Below are positions 1-8,065 of a DNA stretch of 64,000 nt, in pieces. The first letter of the stretch is position 1. Each line of letters opens with the position of its first letter. The position numbers and the translations under genes are program-made. Under the pieces are notes generated by a model. That model did not search any database. It saw only the letters and a program-made list of their open reading frames with translations, and was not told the DNA's origin. The DNA is taken from contig NZ_NBZW01000009.1 in the NCBI RefSeq assembly GCF_002379085.1, positions 62,001 through 126,000 on the forward strand, written 5' to 3'. This DNA is from Polaromonas sp. AET17H-212. GTDB taxonomy: Bacteria; Pseudomonadota; Gammaproteobacteria; Burkholderiales; Burkholderiaceae_C.

Positions 1-452
1 TCAAACGCGCGCCGCGCGCCGGCCATGGCATCCACCATGAACGGATCGATGGCCATGGTTGGCGAGCAGGCAAGAACGCCGCATACCAGCTCAGGATGCG
101 CCGCCGCAGCCAGCACCGACATGGCTCCTCCATCACTGTGGCCGAACATCAACGCCTTGTGGATTCCGAAGTGGCGCAACACCTCGCCAAGCACTGGCCC
201 CGCCTCTTCACGCCGGTAACTGGGCTCACGCCCACCCACCAGACTCTCGGATCGCCCATAACCATACCGGTCATAGGCCAGCACCGGCCAGCCGCTGGCT
301 TCGACCAACACCTGAGGCAGGTCTTTCCAGGTGGTGATGCAGTCCAGCCCGCCGTGCATCATCACGATGGTCGGCTGCCCGTTGCCCACATCACCCCAGG
401 TGGTGGCGGCCAGCCGATGGCCTCCCGCAAACAGTTCGTGTTCTTTCATCAT
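1..452 (-). CDS. alpha/beta-hydrolase, partial (C-terminus beyond left edge)
   Basis: Only the first 150 or so residues are in the window; the reading frame stays open to base 1. The start is the ATG at 452 (a second ATG follows directly), with GGAGAC a few bases upstream. Visible fold markers are an HGG oxyanion-type turn at residues 33-35, YDRYGYGRS after the second core strand at 60-68, and a nucleophile elbow GHSDGG at 104-109 whose Ser would be the nucleophile. The acid and His of the triad should lie outside the window. It starts 44 nt after the stop of the acyl-CoA dehydrogenase upstream and is the last visible gene of that leftward operon. An esterase, lactonase or C-C hydrolase are all possible; the substrate cannot be read from the sequence. 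Confidence 0.8.
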   Translation of the reverse strand, partial: MMKEHELFAGGHRLAATTWGDVGNGQPTIVMMHGGLDCITTWKDLPQVLVEASGWPVLAYDRYGYGRSESLVGGREPSYRREEAGPVLGEVLRHFGIHKALMFGHSDGGAMSVLAAAAHPELVCGVLACSPTMAIDPFMVDAMAGARRAF

Positions 453-496
453 GTCAATCTGTCTCCTGGTTGTGCCTTGCAGGGGATCGGCACAGC

Positions 497-1729
497 CTAC
501 AGGTCGGCCTGTCCTGTCAGCAGTTGGCGCGCGATGGTGCGGCGCTGGATTTCGCCCGTGCCGTCGGGGATGCGCATCACGCGGGCGAAGCGGTAGCCCT
601 CTTCCAGGCGCAGTTCGTTGGTCAGGCCCATGCCGCCGTGGATCTGGATGCTGCGGTCCATGACGCGCCCGAGCATTTCGGTGGAGAAGGCCTTGACCAT
701 GCTGACCTGCGCGGTGGCACTCTGACCGTTGTCAATGCGCCAGGCACAGTTCTGGATCATGGTCTTGGCGGCGTAGATGTCCATGGCGCTGTCGGCCAGC
801 ATGAGCTGGATCGCCTGGTGCTCGGCAATCGGCACGCCAAAGGTTTTGCGCACCTTGGCATATTCCACCGCCTGGTCCAGCGCCCAGCGGGCCAAGCCCA
901 GGCAGGATGCCGCCATGCCCATGCGCCCGGCGTTGACGCCGTCCATCGCCACCGCCAGACCGCGCCCGACCTCGCCGAGCCGGTGGTCGTCGCGCACGCG
1001 CACGCCGTCGAGCACGATGACGCCGGTGTCGCCGCCCAGGTGGCCCATGGTGTTGATGATGCGCGGCACCGAGAAGCCTGGCGCGCGCGTGTCGACGAAG
1101 AAACCGGTGACGCCACCCTTGTGGCGCGCCGCGGCTTCGGGGTCGGTCAGCGCAAACACCATGGCGTAATCGGCGTAGGGCGAGTTGGTGATCCACTGCT
1201 TGGTGCCGGTGAGCACCCATTCGTCACCGTCGCGCACGGCGCGGGTTTTCATGCCGAAGGCGTCCGAACCCGCATCGGGCTCGCTCAGGGCGAAACACAG
1301 GGTCTTGTCGCCGCTGGCGATGCCGTCGCGGTAGTGCGCAAAGATGTCCGGCTTGAGGTGCCGCAGCACCGGCGACAGACCGTTGGTGAAGGGCGACGGC
1401 AGCACCACCGTCTGCACCAGCGGCTGGGGCGGACCGACGCGATGGTTGAGCACCTCTTGCACATGGGCCATGACCTGCGCGCCCTGCCCGCCACCGCCCA
1501 GTTTTTCGTCGCCGAACAGGGTGTAAAAGCCCAGCTCGGCCGAGCGCTTGCGCACCTGCTGGCGCAAAGCCAGCGCTTCGGGCACATAGCGGCCGCTGGC
1601 GTCGAACAGGGTCCGCTCGCTGCCCAGCAAGTGATGGTGGCGCTGCTGCAGCGGCAGCACTTCGCGCTCGACGAAGCGCAGCACCGCCTCGGAAATCGCC
1701 ACGGTGTCGGGATCGATGGTGAAGTCCAT
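497..1729 (-). CDS. acyl-CoA dehydrogenase, FadE/ACAD10-11-like
   Basis: FAD-dependent acyl-CoA dehydrogenase of 410 residues, introducing a 2,3 double bond into an acyl-CoA and passing electrons to ETF. The signature LSEPDAGSD lies at about 148-156, followed by the TGTKQWITN strand. The C-terminal motif DGTGEIQR has Asp where medium-chain enzymes carry the catalytic Glu, and the alternative Glu of the isovaleryl-CoA type (helix G) is also absent (NAGRMGM there). ACAD10/11-like enzymes often have Asp at this place, so it may well be active. It follows the DUF35 gene by 16 nt and belongs to the operon with the AliA-type ligase and Cys-less thiolase. Chain specificity cannot be called. Confidence 0.9.
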   Translation of the reverse strand: MDFTIDPDTVAISEAVLRFVEREVLPLQQRHHHLLGSERTLFDASGRYVPEALALRQQVRKRSAELGFYTLFGDEKLGGGGQGAQVMAHVQEVLNHRVGPPQPLVQTVVLPSPFTNGLSPVLRHLKPDIFAHYRDGIASGDKTLCFALSEPDAGSDAFGMKTRAVRDGDEWVLTGTKQWITNSPYADYAMVFALTDPEAAARHKGGVTGFFVDTRAPGFSVPRIINTMGHLGGDTGVIVLDGVRVRDDHRLGEVGRGLAVAMDGVNAGRMGMAASCLGLARWALDQAVEYAKVRKTFGVPIAEHQAIQLMLADSAMDIYAAKTMIQNCAWRIDNGQSATAQVSMVKAFSTEMLGRVMDRSIQIHGGMGLTNELRLEEGYRFARVMRIPDGTGEIQRRTIARQLLTGQADL

Positions 1730-1745
1730 GCGGGAAGCCTCGTTG

Positions 1746-2147
1746 TTACAAGAGCCGGAACTTCGGCAGCGTGACCTCGTCGGTCACGTCGTCGTAGTGC
1801 ACCGTCACGCGCTGGCCGATGCGCACCGCCTCGACATCGTCGGTGACGATGTTGGTCATCATGCGTGCGCCTTCGTCGAGGTCGATCACCGCCACCACGT
1901 AGGGGGTGTCGGCCTTGAAGGCCGGGCCGGCCGGCCGGCGCGCGATGGTGAAGCTGTAGATGGTGCCGGTGCCGCAGGCATCGACCCATTCGACGGCATC
2001 GGAATGGCAGTGCGGGCACAGGACGCGCGGATAAAAATGGTGCTTGCCGCAGTCGTGGCAGCGCTTGAGTGTCAGGCGATGCTGCTTCAGGGCATCCCAA
2101 TAGGGGCGGCTTTCGCCATCGATGACGGGCAGGGGTTTGTCGTACAT
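1746..2147 (-). CDS. DUF35 / Zn-ribbon OB-fold protein, thiolase partner
   Basis: Small 133-residue protein with an N-terminal rubredoxin-like zinc ribbon (Cys30, Cys33, Cys44, Cys47) and a C-terminal OB-fold of the DUF35 family. The start is the ATG at 2147, five nt after the thiolase stop. A longer upstream frame exists but would overlap the thiolase. DUF35 proteins next to Cys-less thiolases form two-subunit retro-aldolases in steroid side-chain degradation (Ltp2 with ChsH2), and similar pairs occur in other CoA-ester pathways. By that analogy it should bind the acyl-CoA and shape the active site of its neighbour. The pairing is visible; the retro-aldol function is inference. Confidence 0.88.
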   Translation of the reverse strand: MYDKPLPVIDGESRPYWDALKQHRLTLKRCHDCGKHHFYPRVLCPHCHSDAVEWVDACGTGTIYSFTIARRPAGPAFKADTPYVVAVIDLDEGARMMTNIVTDDVEAVRIGQRVTVHYDDVTDEVTLPKFRLL

Positions 2148-2152
2148 GGTGC

Positions 2153-3322
2153 TCACCGGGTGGAAAGGATGCAAGTGGCACCGCTGGAGAGCGTGCCGCC
2201 GGTGCCGTGGACCAACGCGGTCACGGCGTTCGCGATCTGGCGCGGGCCGCATTCGCCGCGCAACTGGCGCACCGCCTCGATCAGCAGGAAGATGCCGTAC
2301 ATGCCGGGGTGCGCGTAGGACAGACCGCCGCCGTTGGTGTTGAGCGGAAACGCCCCGCCCGGCGCGGTGCGCTGGTTGGCAACGAAGGCGCCGCCCTCGC
2401 CACGCTTGCAAAAGCCCAGCGCTTCGAGCGTCAGCAGCACGGTGATGGTGAACGAGTCATAGACCTCGACCACGTCGATGGCGTCATGCCGGATGCCCGC
2501 CATGGCAAAGGCGTCGCGGCCCGCCACTTCGGCAGCGGTCAGGTGCGCCAGATCGGGCATGGCGGCAATCGTCCAATGGGTGTGTGATTCGCCATAACCG
2601 CGCACATGCACCGGTTTGCGCCCCAGCGCCTTGGCGTGCTCCGCCGTGGTCATGACCACGGCGCCGCCGCCGTCGGTCACCAGGCAGATATCGAGCAGGT
2701 GCAGCGGGTCGGCGATCATCGGGCTCTTGAGCACGTCCTCGATCGACAGCGGGTCGCGCATGGTGGCCGCCGGGTTGAGCGCGGCCCACTGGCGCGTGGC
2801 CACCGCAATCTCGGCCAGTTGCCCGGAGGTGGTACCGTATTCGTGCATATGGCGCTTGGCCGCCATGGCGTAGCCGCCCACCGGCGTGGGCATGCCCCAG
2901 GGCGTTTCGTACTGCATGGTCAGCACCGCCGGACGCCCGGCCAGGTTGCGGCTCATCTCGCTCTTTTGCAGGCTACCGTAAGTAATCAGCGCCACCTCGC
3001 AGCGGCCAGCCTCGATGGCGGTGGCGGCATGCGCCACGTGCGCCTCGAAGGCCGAGCCGCCGATGTTGGTGCCGTCGACGAAGCGCGGCGTAATCCCCAG
3101 ATACTCCGACAGCGTCACGGTCGGCAACTGGCCCGGACCGGGCACCCCCCACAGGCCGGCGGTCAGCAAACCATCGACTTCGCGCATGGCGATGCCGGCG
3201 TCCTTGAGAGCGTCGCGGGCGACCAGCGCCTGGGCCTGAAGGACCGACATGGGCGCAAGGACCTTGCCGTCCTTCAGTGGCAGGTCGGCAACGCCGACGA
3301 TCACAGCTTCTCGTTTTGTCAT
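2153..3322 (-). CDS. thiolase-fold lipid-transfer-like protein without catalytic Cys (Ltp2/DitF type)
   Basis: Thiolase superfamily protein of about 389 residues, SCP-x/nonspecific lipid-transfer thiolase branch. The nucleophilic Cys region reads GTNIGGSAFEAH, so the Cys of true thiolases is absent. The C-terminal NGGGLSYAHPGMYG motif is kept, including the Tyr and His regarded as catalytic in Ltp2-type retro-aldolases. I chose the ATG at 3322 (AGGA 11 nt upstream) over a TTG at 3346 that overlaps the ligase stop. It is directly followed by the DUF35 gene, the usual partner. The likely role is cleavage of a beta-hydroxyacyl-CoA by retro-aldol chemistry to a ketone or aldehyde plus a shorter acyl-CoA. 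Conventional CoA-dependent thiolysis is unlikely. Confidence 0.87.
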   Translation of the reverse strand: MTKREAVIVGVADLPLKDGKVLAPMSVLQAQALVARDALKDAGIAMREVDGLLTAGLWGVPGPGQLPTVTLSEYLGITPRFVDGTNIGGSAFEAHVAHAATAIEAGRCEVALITYGSLQKSEMSRNLAGRPAVLTMQYETPWGMPTPVGGYAMAAKRHMHEYGTTSGQLAEIAVATRQWAALNPAATMRDPLSIEDVLKSPMIADPLHLLDICLVTDGGGAVVMTTAEHAKALGRKPVHVRGYGESHTHWTIAAMPDLAHLTAAEVAGRDAFAMAGIRHDAIDVVEVYDSFTITVLLTLEALGFCKRGEGGAFVANQRTAPGGAFPLNTNGGGLSYAHPGMYGIFLLIEAVRQLRGECGPRQIANAVTALVHGTGGTLSSGATCILSTR

Positions 3323-3342
3323 CTCTTGAATTTTCCTGGTGT

Positions 3343-4992
3343 TCAAACGGTTTTGTACTGCTCGCGCGCCATTTCGCGCAGACGGAACTTCTGGATCTTG
3401 CCGCTCGGGGTGCGCGGGAAGTCTTCGACCGCGGCAAGGAACTCGGGCCAGTACTGCTTGGCCATCTGCTGCTCTTCGAAGAAACGTTTCATGTCGTCGA
3501 GCGTAAGGGTCTGCCCGGGCCGCAGCATCACGTAGGCCACCGCGCGCTCGCCCATTCGTGCGTCCGGCACGCCCACCACGGCGGCCACCTGGATCGCCGG
3601 GTGTTTGTGCAACAGCTGCTCAACCTCGATCACCGGCACGTTCTCGCCGCCCCGGATGATGATGTCCTTGGCCCGGCCGGTGATGCGCACGTAGCCATCG
3701 GCGTCAATGCGCGCCAGGTCGCCGGTCTTGAACCAGCCCTGCGCATCCATGTCGTAACGCTCGGGGCGCTTGAGGTAGCCCACAAAGTGGCTTGCCCCCC
3801 GGGATTGCAGCTCGCCCTCCTGGTCCACGCCCAGCGCCTGCCCTGCGGCATCGACGACGCGGATCTCCATGCCCGGCACCGACAAGCCGTCCGTGCCGAA
3901 CACTTTTTCCGGCACATCCAGCAGTCGCGTGCCGGTGACCAGCAGATTCTCCGTCATGCCCCAGCCAGAGACAATGTGCGCCTTGAGTCGCTCGGTCGCG
4001 CTCTGCACGAGGGCGCGCGGAATCGGGGCGCCGGCCGAAATGAAGATGTCAAGCGTGGAAATATCGAAGCGCGGCAGCGCCGGGTGGTCGGTCAGGTCGG
4101 CCAGGAAGGGCGTGGCGGCCATCATGAAGTGCACGCCTTCGTCCTGGACCCGCGTCAGCGCCACCTGAGCGTCCCAGACGTCCTGCAACACCATTTTGGC
4201 GCCCAGCATCAAGGGCAGTTCCATGCCAATCAGGAAGCCGGTCTGGTGCGCCATCGGCGAGGGCATGAAGATCACATGCTCGCTGCTCAAGCCACAGCGT
4301 TTCACCCACTCGACGATGTTGGCGAAATGGGTGTTGGAGGTGTGCAAGGCGCCCTTGGGCTCACCGGTGGTGCCGGAGGTGTAGAGCAACTGCAGCACCT
4401 CGTCGGGGCGCATGCGGCGCTCGGCGAACAACTGTTCGGCATGGGGCGTTTCCTGCTCCCAGCGGCGCTCGATGAAGTGCTTCTCGAACGACATGTCGCC
4501 TTCGCCGCCGATCGCAAAGATATGCTTGAGCTGCGGCAGCGCCGGCTGAATTTCGCTCAGCATCGCGGCATGGTCAAACCCCCGAAACTCGCGCGGCACG
4601 ATCATGACCTTCGATTCGGCCAGCCCGAGCATGAAGGTCAACTCGCGGTGGCGGAAGATCGGCATCACCGGGTTGGTGACCGCGCCGATGTGCAAACAAG
4701 CCAGGTGCAGCGCCACAAACTGCCACCAGTTGGGCAACTGGTAGGACACCACGTCGCCACGCTCCACGCCCAGCGCCGCCAGACCGAGCGCGATGCGTTT
4801 GGACAGGCGCAGCAGTTGCCGGTACGACAGGGTGCTCGCCTGCCCGGTCATGCTGTTGAGATCCGTCACGGCCACTTTGTCGAGGCGGCTGGGCGCGACT
4901 TCGTCCAGAAAATCGAGCAGCGTCTTGTCGTGCCAGTGGCCGCCCGCCCTGGCTTGTTGAACCAGTTGGGGGCTCAGTTGAGATTCGATCAT
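3343..4992 (-). CDS. aliA: cyclohexanecarboxylate-CoA ligase-like AMP-binding enzyme (AliA type)
   Basis: ANL-superfamily acid-CoA ligase of 549 residues that forms an acyl-AMP and then an acyl-CoA. Core motifs are intact: YTSGTTGEPKG near residue 201, GWGMTEN, the GWFKTGDLARID hinge region, GRAKDIIIRGGENV, and the C-terminal PSGKIQKFRLRE containing the adenylation Lys. The N-terminal half (GHWHDKTL, QLPNWWQF, NPVMPIFRHRELTFML) matches the family annotated as cyclohexanecarboxylate-CoA ligase as I remember it. It sits immediately upstream of the thiolase/DUF35 pair. Together with badH, badI and an aliB-like gene elsewhere in the window, a role in activating an alicyclic acid is reasonable; the exact acid is unknown. 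Confidence 0.82.
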   Translation of the reverse strand: MIESQLSPQLVQQARAGGHWHDKTLLDFLDEVAPSRLDKVAVTDLNSMTGQASTLSYRQLLRLSKRIALGLAALGVERGDVVSYQLPNWWQFVALHLACLHIGAVTNPVMPIFRHRELTFMLGLAESKVMIVPREFRGFDHAAMLSEIQPALPQLKHIFAIGGEGDMSFEKHFIERRWEQETPHAEQLFAERRMRPDEVLQLLYTSGTTGEPKGALHTSNTHFANIVEWVKRCGLSSEHVIFMPSPMAHQTGFLIGMELPLMLGAKMVLQDVWDAQVALTRVQDEGVHFMMAATPFLADLTDHPALPRFDISTLDIFISAGAPIPRALVQSATERLKAHIVSGWGMTENLLVTGTRLLDVPEKVFGTDGLSVPGMEIRVVDAAGQALGVDQEGELQSRGASHFVGYLKRPERYDMDAQGWFKTGDLARIDADGYVRITGRAKDIIIRGGENVPVIEVEQLLHKHPAIQVAAVVGVPDARMGERAVAYVMLRPGQTLTLDDMKRFFEEQQMAKQYWPEFLAAVEDFPRTPSGKIQKFRLREMAREQYKTV

Positions 4993-5104
4993 GGTGTCTA
5001 GTCGTTGTATTGAAATGGAATGAACTTAGCCGTGCCGGATGGCTTGCGACCGGGTCTGGGATCAGCGTGCGCCCTGTCGCGCCCGCGAACTTGGACCATC
5101 AGGG

Positions 5105-5590
5105 TCACCGGGTACCGACCTCCCTGGGCAAAAAAGTAATGGTTTCAGTGAAGTCCACCAGGGTCTCGCCCCGCTGGTTGATGACTAGGTGCTGCAACTC
5201 CATCAGGGTATAGCCGCGCGATGTCACAGGCAAGAGGCGCGCCTCTCCTTCGACGTGAATCGTGTCGCCCGGAAACAGCGCGCCGCGCAGGCGTGCCTGT
5301 ACGCCGGTCATACCGCCGAACGGGCCAACCTCGCGCCCTTCTAGAACCTGCTTGATGATGCCGGACACATAGGTCGCCAGCAGCCCCATACCGAGCGAGA
5401 TGACCATCGGGCCGGGCGCAAAGCGACTGCGATGCGATCCGGTCATGTTCTCTCGGATGTACTCCATGTCGATAAAAAATGGTTCATGCAAGCCGACCAC
5501 ATTGACGAAGGTGACGATATCGGTTTCGGTGATGGTGCGTCGGTGCGTCTTGAAATGATGCGACTTGGCGCTGTCGGTCAGGTTGGCCAT
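5105..5590 (-). CDS. MaoC-like hotdog hydratase
   Basis: 161-residue single-hotdog protein of the MaoC/R-specific enoyl-CoA hydratase family. The region VNVVGLHEPFFID at about 30-42 corresponds to the hydratase motif but lacks the clean Asp-x4-His spacing of classical R-hydratases, so the activity could differ. The next motif, RFAPGPMVISLGMGLLATYVSG, is typical of the fold. It is the first gene of the leftward ligase/thiolase/DUF35/ACAD operon, with a 112-nt gap to the ligase, and is divergent from the SDR gene that starts at 5719. Likely role: hydration of, or water removal between, enoyl-CoA and 3-hydroxyacyl-CoA intermediates of that operon. Confidence 0.82.
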   Translation of the reverse strand: MANLTDSAKSHHFKTHRRTITETDIVTFVNVVGLHEPFFIDMEYIRENMTGSHRSRFAPGPMVISLGMGLLATYVSGIIKQVLEGREVGPFGGMTGVQARLRGALFPGDTIHVEGEARLLPVTSRGYTLMELQHLVINQRGETLVDFTETITFLPREVGTR

Positions 5591-5718
5591 TTTGAAGTCC
5601 GGTGATTGATGGGTGGTGATGGATGAAAGTGCTTCTCTGCGGGCAATCCCTCTATCGGCCTGGCCCGCTGTTTTGACACAATCAGGTTTTTATGTCGTCT
5701 AGCGCAGGAGAACAGCGG

Positions 5719-6528
5719 ATGAACCCAGCACCCTTGCCTGGCGGTCAACTTCAAGGCCAGATCGCCCTCGTCACCGGTGCCACGGCCTTCATCGGTCGTG
5801 CCATTGCGCTGGAGTTGGCGCGGCGCGGCGCGCACGTGATCGTCAACGGCCGCAATCCCGAAGCCGGACAGGCGGTGATCAACGAGATCGCTTCGAACGG
5901 CTACAGCGCCACGTTTGAACAAGCCGACCTGACCAATAGCGACGCGGTTCGTGCCATGGTGGATCGAGTTGCCGAGCGCCACGGTCGCCTTGACATCCTG
6001 GTGGCCAGCGGCGCAGGTGCCAGTGCCGATTCGCCGTCCTTTCGCCTTTTCAAGGAAATGAGCGACGGCGACTTCGACAACTACATCCGCGCCCACTGGC
6101 TCACCCGCGCGTTTGCGATCCAGGCGGCCGCGCGCGTCATGGCACTGCACGGCCGCGGCAAGATCGTTGCGGTGGGTACCGACGCGGGCCGCGTGGCCAC
6201 GGTGGGCGAATCGTTCATTGGCGGCGCGACCGCCGGCATGATGCAGATGTGCCGCGTGCTGGCACGTGAGCTGGGGCGCGACGGCATTCGCGTCAACTCG
6301 GTGGCGATGAGCTACATCTGGGATGCCGAGCCGCGCTGGGGCCCGGGCTCGCCGGCGCTCGAAGGCGGCCATGGCACGGGCATGATCGAGAACCTGCGCA
6401 AGCGCATGCTGTTTCCAGTACATTGCCAGGACATCGCCAACGCGGCGGCGTTCTTTGCCGGACCGGAGTCCGATGCCATCACCGGCCAGACGCTCAGCGT
6501 CAACGGCGGTTTGAGCACACCGGGCTGA
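5719..6528 (+). CDS. SDR-fold protein lacking the Tyr-x3-Lys catalytic pair
   Basis: Short-chain dehydrogenase/reductase fold, 269 residues from the ATG at 5719. That start is supported by AGGAG at 5706-5710 with 8-nt spacing; an in-frame ATG 27 nt upstream lacks such a site. The nucleotide-binding motif TGATAFIGRAIA and DIL segment are present. At the active site, where classical SDRs have Ser and YxxxK, it reads GTDAGR and FIGGATAGMMQM, so Tyr and Lys are both replaced. The family NNAG is also altered (ASGAGA). It may be a non-classical enoyl-CoA reductase-like SDR or a non-catalytic relative. It is the only plus-strand gene between 1 and 21.4 kb and converges on the ligase ending at 6537. 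Confidence 0.85.
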   Translation: MNPAPLPGGQLQGQIALVTGATAFIGRAIALELARRGAHVIVNGRNPEAGQAVINEIASNGYSATFEQADLTNSDAVRAMVDRVAERHGRLDILVASGAGASADSPSFRLFKEMSDGDFDNYIRAHWLTRAFAIQAAARVMALHGRGKIVAVGTDAGRVATVGESFIGGATAGMMQMCRVLARELGRDGIRVNSVAMSYIWDAEPRWGPGSPALEGGHGTGMIENLRKRMLFPVHCQDIANAAAFFAGPESDAITGQTLSVNGGLSTPG

Positions 6529-6536
6529 CATGGCCA

Positions 6537-8045
6537 TCAGGCCCCGCCGTGAGCGGCCTTGACGGCCGCGCGGTCAATGCTATCGGCACTGCCCAAGGGG
6601 AGTGCCGATACAAACACCACATGCTTGGGTTTCTTGTAGCGCGCGATGCGAGCGCCCACGAACTCGATCAGGTCCTCGGCACTCAATATGTGTCCCGCCT
6701 TCAGCACGCAGACGGCCTTGACCGCCTCGCCCCACTGAACGTCCGGCACACCGACGACCACCGCCTGCGCCAGCGCCGGGTGCTCCAGAATGGCCCGCTC
6801 GACTTCAGCCGGATAGACGTTCTCGCCACCCGGCTTGATCAATTCCTTGGCCGGTGAACGCCCGCTGTACCAGAGGTAGCCCTCGGCATCGATGCGCCCC
6901 ATGTCGCCCGTGTGGTGCCAGCCGTTGCGCAGCGTGAAGGCGTTGTCTGCTTCGCAGCGCCAGTAGCCCTGGAACACCATCGGACCGCGCACCACGATCT
7001 CGCCGGTGGCGCCCACAGGCAGCGGACGGTCCAGCTCGTCCACCACCGCGACCGTGTTCAGCGCGGTGGGACGCCCGGCGCTGCCGGGGCACTCGTCAAA
7101 CGGCGCCAGACTGACCGAGCCCGAGGTCTCGGTCTGGCCGTAGGCACTCCAGAAGGTCGCATGGGGACAGGTAATGCGCAATCGCGCGATGGTCTCGGGC
7201 ACATCAATCCCCGACACCACACGCAGCCTGGCCAGTGCAGAGCCTTGGGCTGCGGCGGCGTCCAGCAGGGCGCCCAGCATCGGCGGGAAGGTGCCGATCA
7301 GGCTGCCCCCGTCCTCGTCGATATGTTTGACCAGACTGGGCGGATCGAAACGTGTCATCAGCAGCGTGGCGCCGCCCGCCTGCTGCGTGGCCAGCAGGAA
7401 GCCGATGGCGGCCACGTGAAACAGCGGCAAGACCCCCAGATTGACATCGGCCGGCGTCAGGCTCCAGGCCAGTTGCGTCTGCAGGCTGGCAGAGATCAGG
7501 CCGCGGTGCGAGAGCAGTGCGCCGCGCGGCCGCCCGCCCACGGCGGCGGTGTGGATAATGACGATCCCCTCATCGTCGTTCAGATCAGCGGGCGGCACGG
7601 TGGTGCGATCGAGATACAGGGCGCTGACCGCTTGCCACGGTGCCTGTGCTGCCCCCAGCGTGTAGCGCTGCATGCCGTCCAGCCCTTGCTGCGGCAACAG
7701 CGCCTTGAATTCATCGGCCACGATCAATACCCTGGGCGCCGCGTCCTCGATGACGTAGGCCACCTCCTCGGCCGACAGCCGCCAGTTGATCGGCACCACG
7801 ATCGCGCCCAGTTGGGCGGCGGCGCCGAACAAATCGACATATTCCAGGCCGTTGGGGGCCAGTATCGCCAGCCGGTCGCCCTGGCCCACGCCCGCGGCCG
7901 CCAGACCAGCGGCCAGGCGCGCCGTGCGCTCGGCGTACTGGGCGTGCGTGACCCGCTGATCGCCGAACACCAAGGCGGTGTTCGATCCGTACAATCGCGC
8001 GTTGCGGTTGATGAGATCGTGCAAGGTAAAAGATCGCAAACCCAT
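6537..8045 (-). CDS. AMP-binding acyl-CoA ligase with degenerate P-loop and no C-terminal catalytic Lys
   Basis: ANL-superfamily protein of 502 residues. The start at 8045 is preceded by AGGAG at 6-nt spacing. The fold is clearly present (AYGQTETSG, GWHHTGDMGRIDAEGYLWYSGR, KPGGENVYPAEVE). The A3 loop, normally (S/T)SGTTGxPKG, reads HTAAVGGRPRG, losing the Thr/Ser-rich loop and replacing its Lys with Arg. The C-terminal A10 segment, normally xxGK, reads PLGSADSIDR, so the Lys that catalyses adenylate formation is missing. It may have lost adenylation, use a pre-formed adenylate, or act on an unusual acid. It is the last gene of the long leftward operon, 20 nt after the alpha/beta-hydrolase. 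Confidence 0.88.
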   Translation of the reverse strand: MGLRSFTLHDLINRNARLYGSNTALVFGDQRVTHAQYAERTARLAAGLAAAGVGQGDRLAILAPNGLEYVDLFGAAAQLGAIVVPINWRLSAEEVAYVIEDAAPRVLIVADEFKALLPQQGLDGMQRYTLGAAQAPWQAVSALYLDRTTVPPADLNDDEGIVIIHTAAVGGRPRGALLSHRGLISASLQTQLAWSLTPADVNLGVLPLFHVAAIGFLLATQQAGGATLLMTRFDPPSLVKHIDEDGGSLIGTFPPMLGALLDAAAAQGSALARLRVVSGIDVPETIARLRITCPHATFWSAYGQTETSGSVSLAPFDECPGSAGRPTALNTVAVVDELDRPLPVGATGEIVVRGPMVFQGYWRCEADNAFTLRNGWHHTGDMGRIDAEGYLWYSGRSPAKELIKPGGENVYPAEVERAILEHPALAQAVVVGVPDVQWGEAVKAVCVLKAGHILSAEDLIEFVGARIARYKKPKHVVFVSALPLGSADSIDRAAVKAAHGGA

Positions 8046-8065
8046 TTCATGCTCCTCGTTCAGGT

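Noticed and set aside
470..1774. 434-codon plus-strand frame opposite the first ACAD
   Set aside because: Antisense shadow of a gene with full ACAD motifs; dominated by His and Ala.
3277..5001. 574-codon open frame on the plus strand opposite the AliA-type ligase
   Set aside because: It is the complement of a clear ANL-family gene, with random composition and no motifs.
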